Origin: an uncultured Trueperaceae bacterium
GTDB lineage: Bacteria > Deinococcota > Deinococci > Deinococcales > Trueperaceae
NCBI GenBank assembly: GCA_937907415.1
Contig: CALCHY010000302.1
Location: forward strand, 1 to 64,000
DNA length: 64,000 nt
Reading direction: 5' to 3'
The position numbers and the translations under genes are program-made. This document shows, piece by piece, positions 34,163-41,663 of the stretch. The notes below the pieces were generated by a model, which saw nothing but the letters and a program-made list of their open reading frames with translations, was not told where the DNA came from and did no database searches. Within the stretch, counting starts at the first letter, position 1. Each line of letters begins with the position of its first letter.

Positions 34163-35893
34163 ATGTCTAGCCTACTTACTATCGCTGCCGCGGACCTCGA
34201 GCGCCTGCAGGAGATCCTGCAGGTGGGGGATGTTCCCAGTGACCCCGAGACCGAGGAGTTCACGGCCGCCGTTAACGCGGTGATGGAGGTCGACCCGGAG
34301 CTCGCGCAGCGTTACATCTTGGCTGTGCCTGTTCCTGGCGGAAGGTCGTCGCAGGCGCCTCCGCTTCAGACGGAGCAGCAGGCGAAGCGCGCCATGAACC
34401 GCCAGCGCCTCATGAGCCTGCAGCGGCGCTTGTTCATGCGCGAGATGGATGGGGATTGGGTGCCGAACCAGACGAAGATCTGGGGCGTGACCCTGGGGAT
34501 CCTGGCTATCGGCATCGGCATTGCTGGGTACGCGGTTTACGCCGACTCGCAGGCGAAGGCGGCGGCTCGCGCCGCAGCTGCGGCGGCGGAAGTCACGGTG
34601 GTGGAGGAGCCGACGCTTGAGCTTCCCGAGCCGGAACCGGCACCTAGGCCGAGTGTGTCGATTAGTGACTTGCCGCCGTTGGCGCCCGCGCCGGTCGCCG
34701 CACCCCCACCGGCTCCCACCCCGGCGCCGGTGGCTGCCGCCCCGACTCCGGTGCCGGCAGCTCCTTTGCCCGTACCCGCGCCGCCCGTGCCAGGGGGCGT
34801 GCCTGGGGAGCTGAACTACAACGCGGTGGATCCGAACGAGACCCCCATACCCATGACGGTTGCTTCCGTTCCGGCGGGTAGGTTCGAGCCGCTGGCTCAG
34901 GCGCCCCTTGGCGTATTCGCGCAAGCGGTCTCGCCGGTCGCCACCGCGCCGGGCGCCGGCATGTCGCGCCCCCTCACGGCCTTCAGGCAACAGCGCGCCA
35001 CAGAGGTCGCTCCCACCACCGTGTTCGCCGACACCCGCGCCAGCCAGGAGGCCGCGAACAACGGTGGGTCGGTGAGTGTCTTCTCGCAAGAGCCCAATTC
35101 GGCTCCGCTCCTGATCGCGTCCAACAATCTGGTTCCCGCCGTCAGCGAGGCGCCCTCCACCGTCTTCGCCAACACGAACGCCCGTGCCGCGGCCTCGAGC
35201 CTGACCGTCGCCTCGGCCGCCCGCGGCAATGAGGCGCCTACTGGCGGCATGTCGACGCTGTTCTCGCGCACTGCCGTAGAGCAGCCGGCCGACACCGTGA
35301 CGGCGGAACCGGTCGCTGCGAGCCCTGCAGGTGAAGCCATCCCGGTGCTGGCGGGTGTGCCGGCGGAGGGGTCGCGCGTGGCGGCCGAGTTGGTGACGAG
35401 CGCGACCGTGTTGGACGGTCAGCCCGGCCCGGTGTTGGCGCAGACGGTGTGCGGTGCGCGCGAGCTCTCATGCGACCCGGTGGTGTTCGCCGGCACCGCT
35501 AGCCTCTTGGCTGGTGACCGGTTGGTCATCGAGTTCGACCGCGTCATCGTGGCGGGCGAGGTGGCGCCGTTGACGGCTATGGCGTTGGCGCCGGATCTTT
35601 CGACGAGCATCCCGGCGCAGGTTGTGGATCAGGCGCCTACGTTCGCGCAGGACATGTTCCGCTCGGCCCTGAGCGGCGTTAGTGACTACGTGCAAGCGCT
35701 CGCGGGACGGACGCGCACAACGATCGTTAATGACCGCATGATCGAGGAGACCCTGCCTCCGGGTCTCGATGATTTCGTTATGGGTCGCGTAGCGGGCTCG
35801 TTCGGGTTTGAGGGCAACCGCATGTCCTTCGTGCGCGTAGCCGAGTTGCCCGCGGGTACTCCGGTGGTGGTCCTAGTTGGCTCCAGTCACTAG
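34163..35893 (+). CDS. VirB10/TrbI-like T4SS core protein
   Basis: A 576-residue protein: cytoplasmic N-terminus of about 100 residues, one membrane helix (WGVTLGILAIGIGIAGYAVYA), a long Pro/Ala linker and a C-terminal region resembling the TrbI beta-barrel (EGSRVAAELVTSATVLDGQPGP..., LAGDRLVIEFDRVIVAG). VirB10 spans the inner and outer membranes and passes on the energy state of the ATPases. The open frame begins at 34133 but ATG 34163 stands six bases after TATAAT. It is transcribed away from the pilin operon. Confidence 0.72.
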   Translation: MSSLLTIAAADLERLQEILQVGDVPSDPETEEFTAAVNAVMEVDPELAQRYILAVPVPGGRSSQAPPLQTEQQAKRAMNRQRLMSLQRRLFMREMDGDWVPNQTKIWGVTLGILAIGIGIAGYAVYADSQAKAAARAAAAAAEVTVVEEPTLELPEPEPAPRPSVSISDLPPLAPAPVAAPPPAPTPAPVAAAPTPVPAAPLPVPAPPVPGGVPGELNYNAVDPNETPIPMTVASVPAGRFEPLAQAPLGVFAQAVSPVATAPGAGMSRPLTAFRQQRATEVAPTTVFADTRASQEAANNGGSVSVFSQEPNSAPLLIASNNLVPAVSEAPSTVFANTNARAAASSLTVASAARGNEAPTGGMSTLFSRTAVEQPADTVTAEPVAASPAGEAIPVLAGVPAEGSRVAAELVTSATVLDGQPGPVLAQTVCGARELSCDPVVFAGTASLLAGDRLVIEFDRVIVAGEVAPLTAMALAPDLSTSIPAQVVDQAPTFAQDMFRSALSGVSDYVQALAGRTRTTIVNDRMIEETLPPGLDDFVMGRVAGSFGFEGNRMSFVRVAELPAGTPVVVLVGSSH

Positions 35894-36458
35894 CGATCTC
35901 GACGAGCTCGACTGCCTTGCTCTCGACTTGGAGCTAGACCACGTCGTGACAGCGTGGCAGGTCAGGCGTTGGTACAAGCAGTCGATTGCGGAGCTCGAGG
36001 AGCGCGGCTTCTTGCTGGAGCGGCATGCCATCAAGCTGACGCGCAGCACTCACCGCGTTCGGGATGTAGCGTTCGTGATGCTGGACGAGAAGTTCCGGAC
36101 GCACTCACATGTGTCGCTCTACCACCTGGCGGGCACGGCAGAGATCCGTTACGTCTTGGGGGCCGGGTACGTGTTCGGCGGCGAGCAGGAGTGGTCGAGT
36201 TCGGCTTGGCGCGAGTCCGCGACGATGGTTCCCGACGGCTTGTGGGAGCAGCCGGATGGGACTCGTATCGCCATCGAGTTCGATGCGACGCATTACAGCA
36301 ACCCGCGCGTGCTGGAGAAGGCGGAGCGCTTCGCTGAGTTCGACGGGCAGGTGTGGGGCGCGCCCACGGAGACGCGGGTGGCTGCCTTGAAAAAGCTCGT
36401 GAGCGGGGTGGATCCTCGCGCGCAGGTCGTGTTGGCTAACCCGTTGACGGGCCGCTAG
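35877..36458 (+). CDS. replication-relaxation-like protein with nuclease-like motif
   Basis: A 193-residue protein. The N-terminal 60 residues look like a winged helix (DHVVTAWQVRRWYKQSIAELEERGFLLERH). The C-terminal half has VPDGLWEQPDGTRIAIEFDAT followed by a later Lys, the PD...ExD arrangement of PD-(D/E)XK-like folds and of 'replication-relaxation' proteins found on mobile elements. It is not certain that it cuts DNA. Start TTG 35877 lies inside the end of the VirB10 gene, since a stop precedes it in frame. A terminator hairpin follows. Confidence 0.5.
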   Translation: MAPVTSDLDELDCLALDLELDHVVTAWQVRRWYKQSIAELEERGFLLERHAIKLTRSTHRVRDVAFVMLDEKFRTHSHVSLYHLAGTAEIRYVLGAGYVFGGEQEWSSSAWRESATMVPDGLWEQPDGTRIAIEFDATHYSNPRVLEKAERFAEFDGQVWGAPTETRVAALKKLVSGVDPRAQVVLANPLTGR

Positions 36459-36478
36459 TAAGTTAGGGCCCATGAAGA

Positions 36479-36504
36479 GCGCCCGGCCGTTGTGGGCCGG
36501 GCGC
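36479..36504. terminator. bidirectional terminator hairpin
   Basis: GCGCCCGGCC and GGCCGGGCGC form a perfect 10-bp stem with loop GTTGTG, followed by TTCCTTGTTG, between converging genes. Confidence 0.8.
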
Positions 36505-36524
36505 TTCCTTGTTGTGCTGGGTGG

Positions 36525-38540
36525 TTAGTTGAGGGTGTGGCCGACTCGCTCGAAGGCGCGCTCGAGGATGCGGCGCGTGACCTTGTTGTCGCCGGCGTAC
36601 CCGAACTGGGCGGCGAGCGTGACTACCTGCCTGATGTCGCGGCCGCTCATGCCTTGGCTGGCGTGGGCGAGTTCTTCGATACTGACTTCGAGCCGGTCGC
36701 GGTACGGCTGTGCGAACTTGTGCCACATCTTCTCCCTGGCGCTCAGGTCGGGGAGGTCGATGAGTATCTGGTACGCGAGGCGGGACTTCACGGCGTCGTC
36801 CAGGTTCTCGAGCAGGTTGGTGGCTCCGATGGTGAAGACGGGCTTGTCGTGCTTCACCAGGCCGTCGATTTCCTGAAGGAGCTGGTTGACGGCGTGGTTG
36901 GCTTCCTGGCCCGCGCCGTCTTGCGCACCTCCGCGCTTGGCGGCGACCGCGTCGATCTCGTCTATGAACACCAGGGCGGGGGCGTTCTCGCGGGCCTGTT
37001 GGTAGAGGGACTGGATGGCCTTGGCTGACTCGCCGACCCACTTGTCGCGCAGGTCGCTGGGCTTGGCAGCGTAGAACGCGAACCCTGCAGCCTTGGCCAT
37101 GGTGCGCGCGACCTGGGTCTTGCCGGTTCCCGGCGGCCCGTGCAGGATCACCCCGTACGGGAGTTCTTGGCCCCACTCGCGCGTGAACTCTTCGCTGTTA
37201 GAGAGCAGGAGTTGCACCGTCACGAGCTCCTCTAGGGTGTCGGGCGGGAGGATGAGGTCTTCGGTGAAGATGCGCTCGAGCTGCGCGCGGTCGGCTCTGC
37301 TGTGATCGTCGCCGTTGGTGGCGTCGAGGCGCTTGGTGTTCGCGCGTGGTTGGCCGTCGGGCCCGACGAGGGCGGTGGCGCGCAGGCGTTCACTGCGGCC
37401 GTCAGCCCTGGGCGCCCGGAAGGCGGGCTGCATTCGCACCGGGGCCGTATGCAGCGTACGCGTGGCCTTGTGCAGGCCCCAGGTGGCGGCAGCGGCGACG
37501 ACTAGGGTTCCGCCGGACAGCAGCGGCGAAACCGCTGGCCGGCCGGTGCCCATGAGCGCGTGGAAGACGTTGAAGGCGGTGACGCTGCCGGCGCCGACGG
37601 CGGCGAGGCCGACCGGGAAGCGTAGGAGGGCGGCGGGCCAGTAGAGGGCTCGGAGCTGGTGCGCGCGCTGCTTGGTGGGCGGCAGGTAGTTGAAGGTGTG
37701 CCGCCACGGTTCGCTGGTGGTGGCGGTGGGGGAGAGCAGAGCGACGTCCTCGGCGACTTCCTTGACGACCTCGGGGTGGATGACTCGATCGCCGCTGGTG
37801 ATCGCTTCCTTTAGGCCGCTGCGGCCAGTGAAGCGGATGTTGCGCACGGCGCCGCTGGCGTGGGCGTGACCCGTGAAGCAGACGACGAGCCGTACGGGTG
37901 CCTCCCACCCGAGGTAGGTGGTGAGTTGTGACGCGCGGCGGATGGTTCCGTCAACGATCTGCGGCGTGACGTCCTTCCCGTTGTGCAGCACGCCGTTGTT
38001 GGCGATGACGACCTGGCCGCCCCAGTTCTTCGCGTCCACCAGCGTCAGGCCGGTGGGGCCCAAGATGACGTGGTCGATGTCCTCCGCGTACCCGTCGGGC
38101 CAGGTGATGTCGACCCCGTGCACGATCCGGTAACCGTCGGGCAGTTCCTCAAGGAGTTCGGCAACGCGGCGTTCTCCCTCGAGCCCGGCCAGCGTGCGGC
38201 CCCGGGTGTTCTTGAGGTCGCGCGCGCGGCTGATCGGCTTGAGGAACGCCCAGGCGATCAGGAACACGGCGATGATGCCCGCCTGCGCGATGCGAGCGGG
38301 CCACGTGCTGAGGTCGCTGAAGTACACCGCCCGCACCCCGAAGGCGACTCCCGCGAGCACGAGCGCCAGGATGATGGCGTTGGTGATGAGGCTCGTGGTG
38401 AGTTGCTTCTGGGCGCGCGCGGCGGTCAGTTCGAGGTGACGCCCGGGCGTGCCGTGGGTGCGGCCGCTGGTGGGGGTGAGGAGGCTGGGGGTCCATCTGG
38501 GGACGTGGAAGAGGGTGGGGGTGGGGCGGCGCTGGCTCAT
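36525..38540 (-). CDS. membrane NERD-nuclease/AAA+ ATPase fusion
   Basis: A 671-residue protein. Two membrane segments lie at about 50-72 and 84-101. A NERD domain follows at about 115-220, with E121/E123, DIDHVILG (153-160) and VDAKNW (168-173), the PD-(D/E)XK set. Two further hydrophobic segments lie at about 302-355. A classic AAA+ module at the C-terminus has Walker A GPPGTGKT (468-475), Walker B LVFIDEIDAV and sensor TIGATN. The AAA part resembles FtsH/proteasomal ATPases but no protease domain is present. It is last in the leftward VirB9 operon. A role in handling incoming DNA or protein at the membrane is inference. Confidence 0.8.
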   Translation of the reverse strand: MSQRRPTPTLFHVPRWTPSLLTPTSGRTHGTPGRHLELTAARAQKQLTTSLITNAIILALVLAGVAFGVRAVYFSDLSTWPARIAQAGIIAVFLIAWAFLKPISRARDLKNTRGRTLAGLEGERRVAELLEELPDGYRIVHGVDITWPDGYAEDIDHVILGPTGLTLVDAKNWGGQVVIANNGVLHNGKDVTPQIVDGTIRRASQLTTYLGWEAPVRLVVCFTGHAHASGAVRNIRFTGRSGLKEAITSGDRVIHPEVVKEVAEDVALLSPTATTSEPWRHTFNYLPPTKQRAHQLRALYWPAALLRFPVGLAAVGAGSVTAFNVFHALMGTGRPAVSPLLSGGTLVVAAAATWGLHKATRTLHTAPVRMQPAFRAPRADGRSERLRATALVGPDGQPRANTKRLDATNGDDHSRADRAQLERIFTEDLILPPDTLEELVTVQLLLSNSEEFTREWGQELPYGVILHGPPGTGKTQVARTMAKAAGFAFYAAKPSDLRDKWVGESAKAIQSLYQQARENAPALVFIDEIDAVAAKRGGAQDGAGQEANHAVNQLLQEIDGLVKHDKPVFTIGATNLLENLDDAVKSRLAYQILIDLPDLSAREKMWHKFAQPYRDRLEVSIEELAHASQGMSGRDIRQVVTLAAQFGYAGDNKVTRRILERAFERVGHTLN

Positions 38541-38553
38541 GGGGGGTGGTCTC

Positions 38554-39108
38554 TCAGTTCGGGGGCGGTTCGGTCAGCCTTTCGAGGCTCTCGAGGGTGA
38601 AGAGGTGCTGGTGGTCTTGGGCGGCGCCTTTGAGTTTGTCGGCGTTCGGGTCGACGACGAGGAGCTCATTGCCGCTTAGGAGCTCGCCGAGGAGCGTTTC
38701 GCTCACGAGGCGGCGGAGGGTGCGTCCGCTGTACCCGGTGTGGTTGACGGCCACGAGGGTGCGGCGGCCTTGCGGGTCGATCATGACGCTCACGTACGGG
38801 TTGCGGTGCTCGCGGAGTCGGTATCCCTTGTTCTCGAGCGCGCGAATGACCTGGCCGCGGGTTACTTGTTGCTTGAGCGATCTGGTGGAGGGTTTGGTGT
38901 AGTTGGGACTGAGTCCGCGTGCGCGGCGGGCTCGCCGGCCGAAGGTGAGGACGTCTCCGTCGGGGAGGCGATGGCGACTGAGTTGGTGCGTGCGCAGCAT
39001 GATGTCCACGACTCCCTCGCCGTGCGCGTCTCGGGCGTCGCGCAGGTACTGGGGTCCGTGGCGGTGTATTTCTTCTAGCAGTCGCATCTGTTCTGAGGCT
39101 ACGTTCAT
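38554..39108 (-). CDS. hypothetical protein (184 aa) of the T4SS cluster
   Basis: A soluble basic protein beginning MNVASEQMRLLEEIHRHG, with a central Arg-rich part (LTFGRRARRARG) and QQVTRGQVIRALENKGYRLREH, which looks like a DNA-binding helix-turn-helix. No family recognised. The start is ATG 39108, with AGGAG six bases upstream; the His/Pro-rich extension to 39312 is the antisense of another gene's end. Same operon as the NERD-AAA+ gene. Confidence 0.6.
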   Translation of the reverse strand: MNVASEQMRLLEEIHRHGPQYLRDARDAHGEGVVDIMLRTHQLSRHRLPDGDVLTFGRRARRARGLSPNYTKPSTRSLKQQVTRGQVIRALENKGYRLREHRNPYVSVMIDPQGRRTLVAVNHTGYSGRTLRRLVSETLLGELLSGNELLVVDPNADKLKGAAQDHQHLFTLESLERLTEPPPN

Positions 39109-39140
39109 TTCATTCTCCTGCTGGTGTGAAAGGCGACCTG

Positions 39141-40643
39141 TTAGTCGAAGAGGGCTGCTGCTGGGCTCTTCGTGAGTCCGCCCGGGGTGAGTGGCACGTC
39201 GTACCCTTCTGGCACCGTGATGTACGCGGCGCGCGCCACCTGGGGGAAGGTGACCGCTGTGGGGATGGGGATCTTTAGGGGGGTGGGGATGACTCCGAAG
39301 CACTTCACCCACATGCCGGGCATTGGGATGAAGCCGTCCTCCATGATCAGCGTCGTGTGCTGGTCCTTGGGCGTGATCTGGGTGAATCCGACGTAACCGA
39401 TGTGCTCGTACAGGAAGGCGCTGCTGACGCTGAGGTCTTCGCCGAACCCGAGCGTTGGGGCTGGGGGCTGGGGCGCTTCCCAGTTGAGGCTGGCCGCGAG
39501 CGCCTTGGCGGTGGCGTCTTCCGTGTAGAGGGTGGAGGCCATGCTGCTGATTCCTCTTTCGAGGGCGTTGCTGATGCTGGCCTTGAGGTTCTCGTCGGGG
39601 GCGGCGTTCTCGATGGTGGTTTGGACGCGGAGGGCGAGGTGGTCGATCACGTCTTGCGGCACTAGGCCCGCGAGGTGTTCGCCGAGGACGCTTTGGGCCG
39701 CGGCTGAGCCGGTCGTGCTGGTGAGGCGGCTGGTGATGCCGGTGGCGAGGGCGTCGGGCGCGTGCGCGCTGAGGCTACTGGCGCCAAACCCGAAGATGCC
39801 CCTGCGCGCATCAGGATCGTAGAGGTCTTCGCTGCTGCGTTTGCCTTCCTCGTAATCGCGGTACCCGGGGCGCGCGAGTTGACTGCCGGCGCGCTGTTCG
39901 TACTCGACCTGGCCGGGAAGGTAGGGGATGTAGGTGCTTAGGCCGGTCATCGCCGCTAGGCTCTGCGTTCGGTAGGCGGCGGTGATTGCGTCTTCTAGTT
40001 CCTGCAGGCTGGTGAGGCTGCTGATGAGTTCCGTAAGCCCACCGAAGGCATCCAGGGTTGGGGCGACGATGCTGTCGACGCCCGGGTAGATGAGTCCGCC
40101 GGAGCCGATGTGGCTTGGGAGGCGCGTGTGAATGATGCGGTTGGCCTCGGCGTAGTAGGTGGGGAGGTGCTTGGCCATCCCCTTCAGGGTGCCCGTGAGT
40201 TTGCGGGTCTCGAGGCAAGGCAGGTCGGGAACGGGTGGCGTGACGGTGCCGGGCAGGCAGATCATGAACGAGTGGCAGGGTGGACCGTTGTTGATCTCGG
40301 CGTCGACCTCACGGGCTACGCCGAGCCGCAGGTCGCGGTACGCCTGCTCGAGTTCTTCGACAGCTCGTTCGGCCATCTCGACCGGCACGAAGGGGAGCCG
40401 GTAGAGGGCTGCGTCTACGCACTCGTTGTCACTGCCGCTTTCGATGCAGGTGGTGAGCGCCTGGTTGTCGTAGAGGTGGACTATGGGTAGGCCGCCCGCG
40501 TAATCGACTTCGGTGAAGTCTAGGTAGAGGCGGTTGGGTGCTTGCGCGAGCGCGACGGTGGCGAGGGCGGCCCCTATGAGGAACGGCAGCGTGTGGATTC
40601 GCTGCCGTCGCCTCGCATGGCCGTTTGGGCGACGCTTATTCAT
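39141..40643 (-). CDS. exported T4SS-associated protein (500 aa), unknown family
   Basis: A signal peptide follows a basic start (RRRQRIHTLPFLIGAALATVALAQ). The mature part has a Cys-rich N-terminal third (CIESGSDNEC, CHSFMICLPG, PDLPC), suggesting disulfides in the periplasm, a helical centre and a C-terminal part rich in Pro and hydrophobics (GFIPMPGMWVKCFGVIPTPLKIPIP). I cannot name the family; position next to VirB9 suggests a periplasmic or outer-membrane channel part. ATG 40643 overlaps the VirB9-like stop by eight bases. Confidence 0.6.
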   Translation of the reverse strand: MNKRRPNGHARRRQRIHTLPFLIGAALATVALAQAPNRLYLDFTEVDYAGGLPIVHLYDNQALTTCIESGSDNECVDAALYRLPFVPVEMAERAVEELEQAYRDLRLGVAREVDAEINNGPPCHSFMICLPGTVTPPVPDLPCLETRKLTGTLKGMAKHLPTYYAEANRIIHTRLPSHIGSGGLIYPGVDSIVAPTLDAFGGLTELISSLTSLQELEDAITAAYRTQSLAAMTGLSTYIPYLPGQVEYEQRAGSQLARPGYRDYEEGKRSSEDLYDPDARRGIFGFGASSLSAHAPDALATGITSRLTSTTGSAAAQSVLGEHLAGLVPQDVIDHLALRVQTTIENAAPDENLKASISNALERGISSMASTLYTEDATAKALAASLNWEAPQPPAPTLGFGEDLSVSSAFLYEHIGYVGFTQITPKDQHTTLIMEDGFIPMPGMWVKCFGVIPTPLKIPIPTAVTFPQVARAAYITVPEGYDVPLTPGGLTKSPAAALFD

Positions 40644-41466
40644 ATTGGATGTTGATCATGAGTTCGTTGATGACGTAGGTGCGGCCGGGGCCCTGCTCTA
40701 CGACGGGCCATTGGACGCGCGCCTGGCCGAAGTGGGGTCGTTCGGCGGTGATGACGCCGTGCTCTTCGTTGTTGGGCATGAGGCGATTGGTGGTGCCGCC
40801 GGGGTTCATGCGCGTGATGCTGTACGGGAGTTCGCCGAGGTCGTCGACAACCTTGAGGCGCGTGCCGTCATTGGCGATGGGGTTGGCGCTGGCGTTCTTG
40901 AGCGTGTAGTAGATGGTGAGGCGGCCGTCGCTGCTGAGGCGGGCGCTGTACGTGAACTCGAACGGTGGGGTGGCGGGCGCCTCTGCTGCGGGGGCGTTGA
41001 CGCTGGTGGCGCCCAGGCCCTCTTGGTGCACGGGCATGGTGTTGACGATGGCGGCGTTGTCCTGTGGCGTCGCGGGTTCAGGCCGCTTGGTGTTCGTGAC
41101 CACGTAACGCCGGGGCGTGCCGTTATCGCCGTCGATCTCGACGCGGAAGAGGGCGTTGACGCCGCCGACCTTGACGATTAGGTCGGTGCGGCCGTTGCCG
41201 CGTGTGGGGCGCAGAAGGATGCGGTTGTCGTCAACTTCTACTTGGATGAGGTCAGCGCGGCCGGTGGCGACGGTCTCGACCAGGTCAGGGAACTCGAGCA
41301 GCGTGAGGAAGTTGGGGCTGAGGTCGAGCTGTCCGGGTTGGGTGTTGAGTTGGTCGAGTTGATAATCGGTGACGACGGTGTCTTGTGCGGCGGCGGTCGT
41401 CATGAGCGTGGCGAGCGCTAGTACGAGGGCGCGTATGAGGTAGCGGGGGCTAGGGGTTCCCTTCAC
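40636..41466 (-). CDS. VirB9/TrbG-like periplasmic protein
   Basis: An exported protein with a signal peptide ending TAAAQD. The N-terminal mature domain (LDLSPNFLTLLEFPDLVETVATGR..., LLRPTRGNGRTDLIVKVGG) matches the N-terminal strand pattern of VirB9 and pilus-assembly proteins. The C-terminal half (FEFTYSARLSSDGRLTIYYTLKNAS...) may be the second beta domain. Start chosen at GTG 41466 behind AAAGG (276 residues); ATG 41508 is an alternative. It heads the leftward operon 40643-36525. Confidence 0.55.
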   Translation of the reverse strand: MKGTPSPRYLIRALVLALATLMTTAAAQDTVVTDYQLDQLNTQPGQLDLSPNFLTLLEFPDLVETVATGRADLIQVEVDDNRILLRPTRGNGRTDLIVKVGGVNALFRVEIDGDNGTPRRYVVTNTKRPEPATPQDNAAIVNTMPVHQEGLGATSVNAPAAEAPATPPFEFTYSARLSSDGRLTIYYTLKNASANPIANDGTRLKVVDDLGELPYSITRMNPGGTTNRLMPNNEEHGVITAERPHFGQARVQWPVVEQGPGRTYVINELMINIQYE

Positions 41467-41540
41467 GGTTGGACCTTTCGTGGGCACGGTTCGCGCTCCA
41501 GGGGACATTCGGGCGGGCTGAGGCCTGCATACTCCGAGTC

Positions 41541-41546
41541 TATCAT
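41541..41546 (+). promoter_or_regulatory. -10 box TATCAT, leaderless start
   Basis: TATCAT, then CTTTCT (6 bases), then ATG 41553. The CTTTCT-ATG context is identical to that at 34157-34165. Confidence 0.55.
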
Positions 41547-41552
41547 CTTTCT

Positions 41553-41663
41553 ATGTTGCGCCTGTTAGTAAGAGTCCCCGAGACCCCGCTGTTTCCGTTG
41601 CTTGACGGGGAGAGCGTCTGTGGTACTGTGCTACTCTTTTACTATGCCCCGCCTGATTACTAG
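41553..41663 (+). CDS. 36-residue leaderless small ORF overlapping the helicase start
   Basis: ATG 41553 opens a short frame (MLRLLVRVPETPLFPLL..., 36 residues) that ends at 41663, overlapping the first 20 bases of the helicase gene in another frame. It has its own -10 box at the leaderless distance. It may be a leader peptide that affects helicase expression, or a real microprotein; no family recognised. Confidence 0.4.
   Translation: MLRLLVRVPETPLFPLLDGESVCGTVLLFYYAPPDY
41632..41637 (+). promoter_or_regulatory. -10 box TACTCT, leaderless start of the RecD-like gene
   Basis: TACTCT, then TTTACT (6 bases), then ATG 41644. An alternative pair TTGACG (41602-41607) and TACTGT (41624-41629) with a 16-base spacer overlaps. 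Confidence 0.5.
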
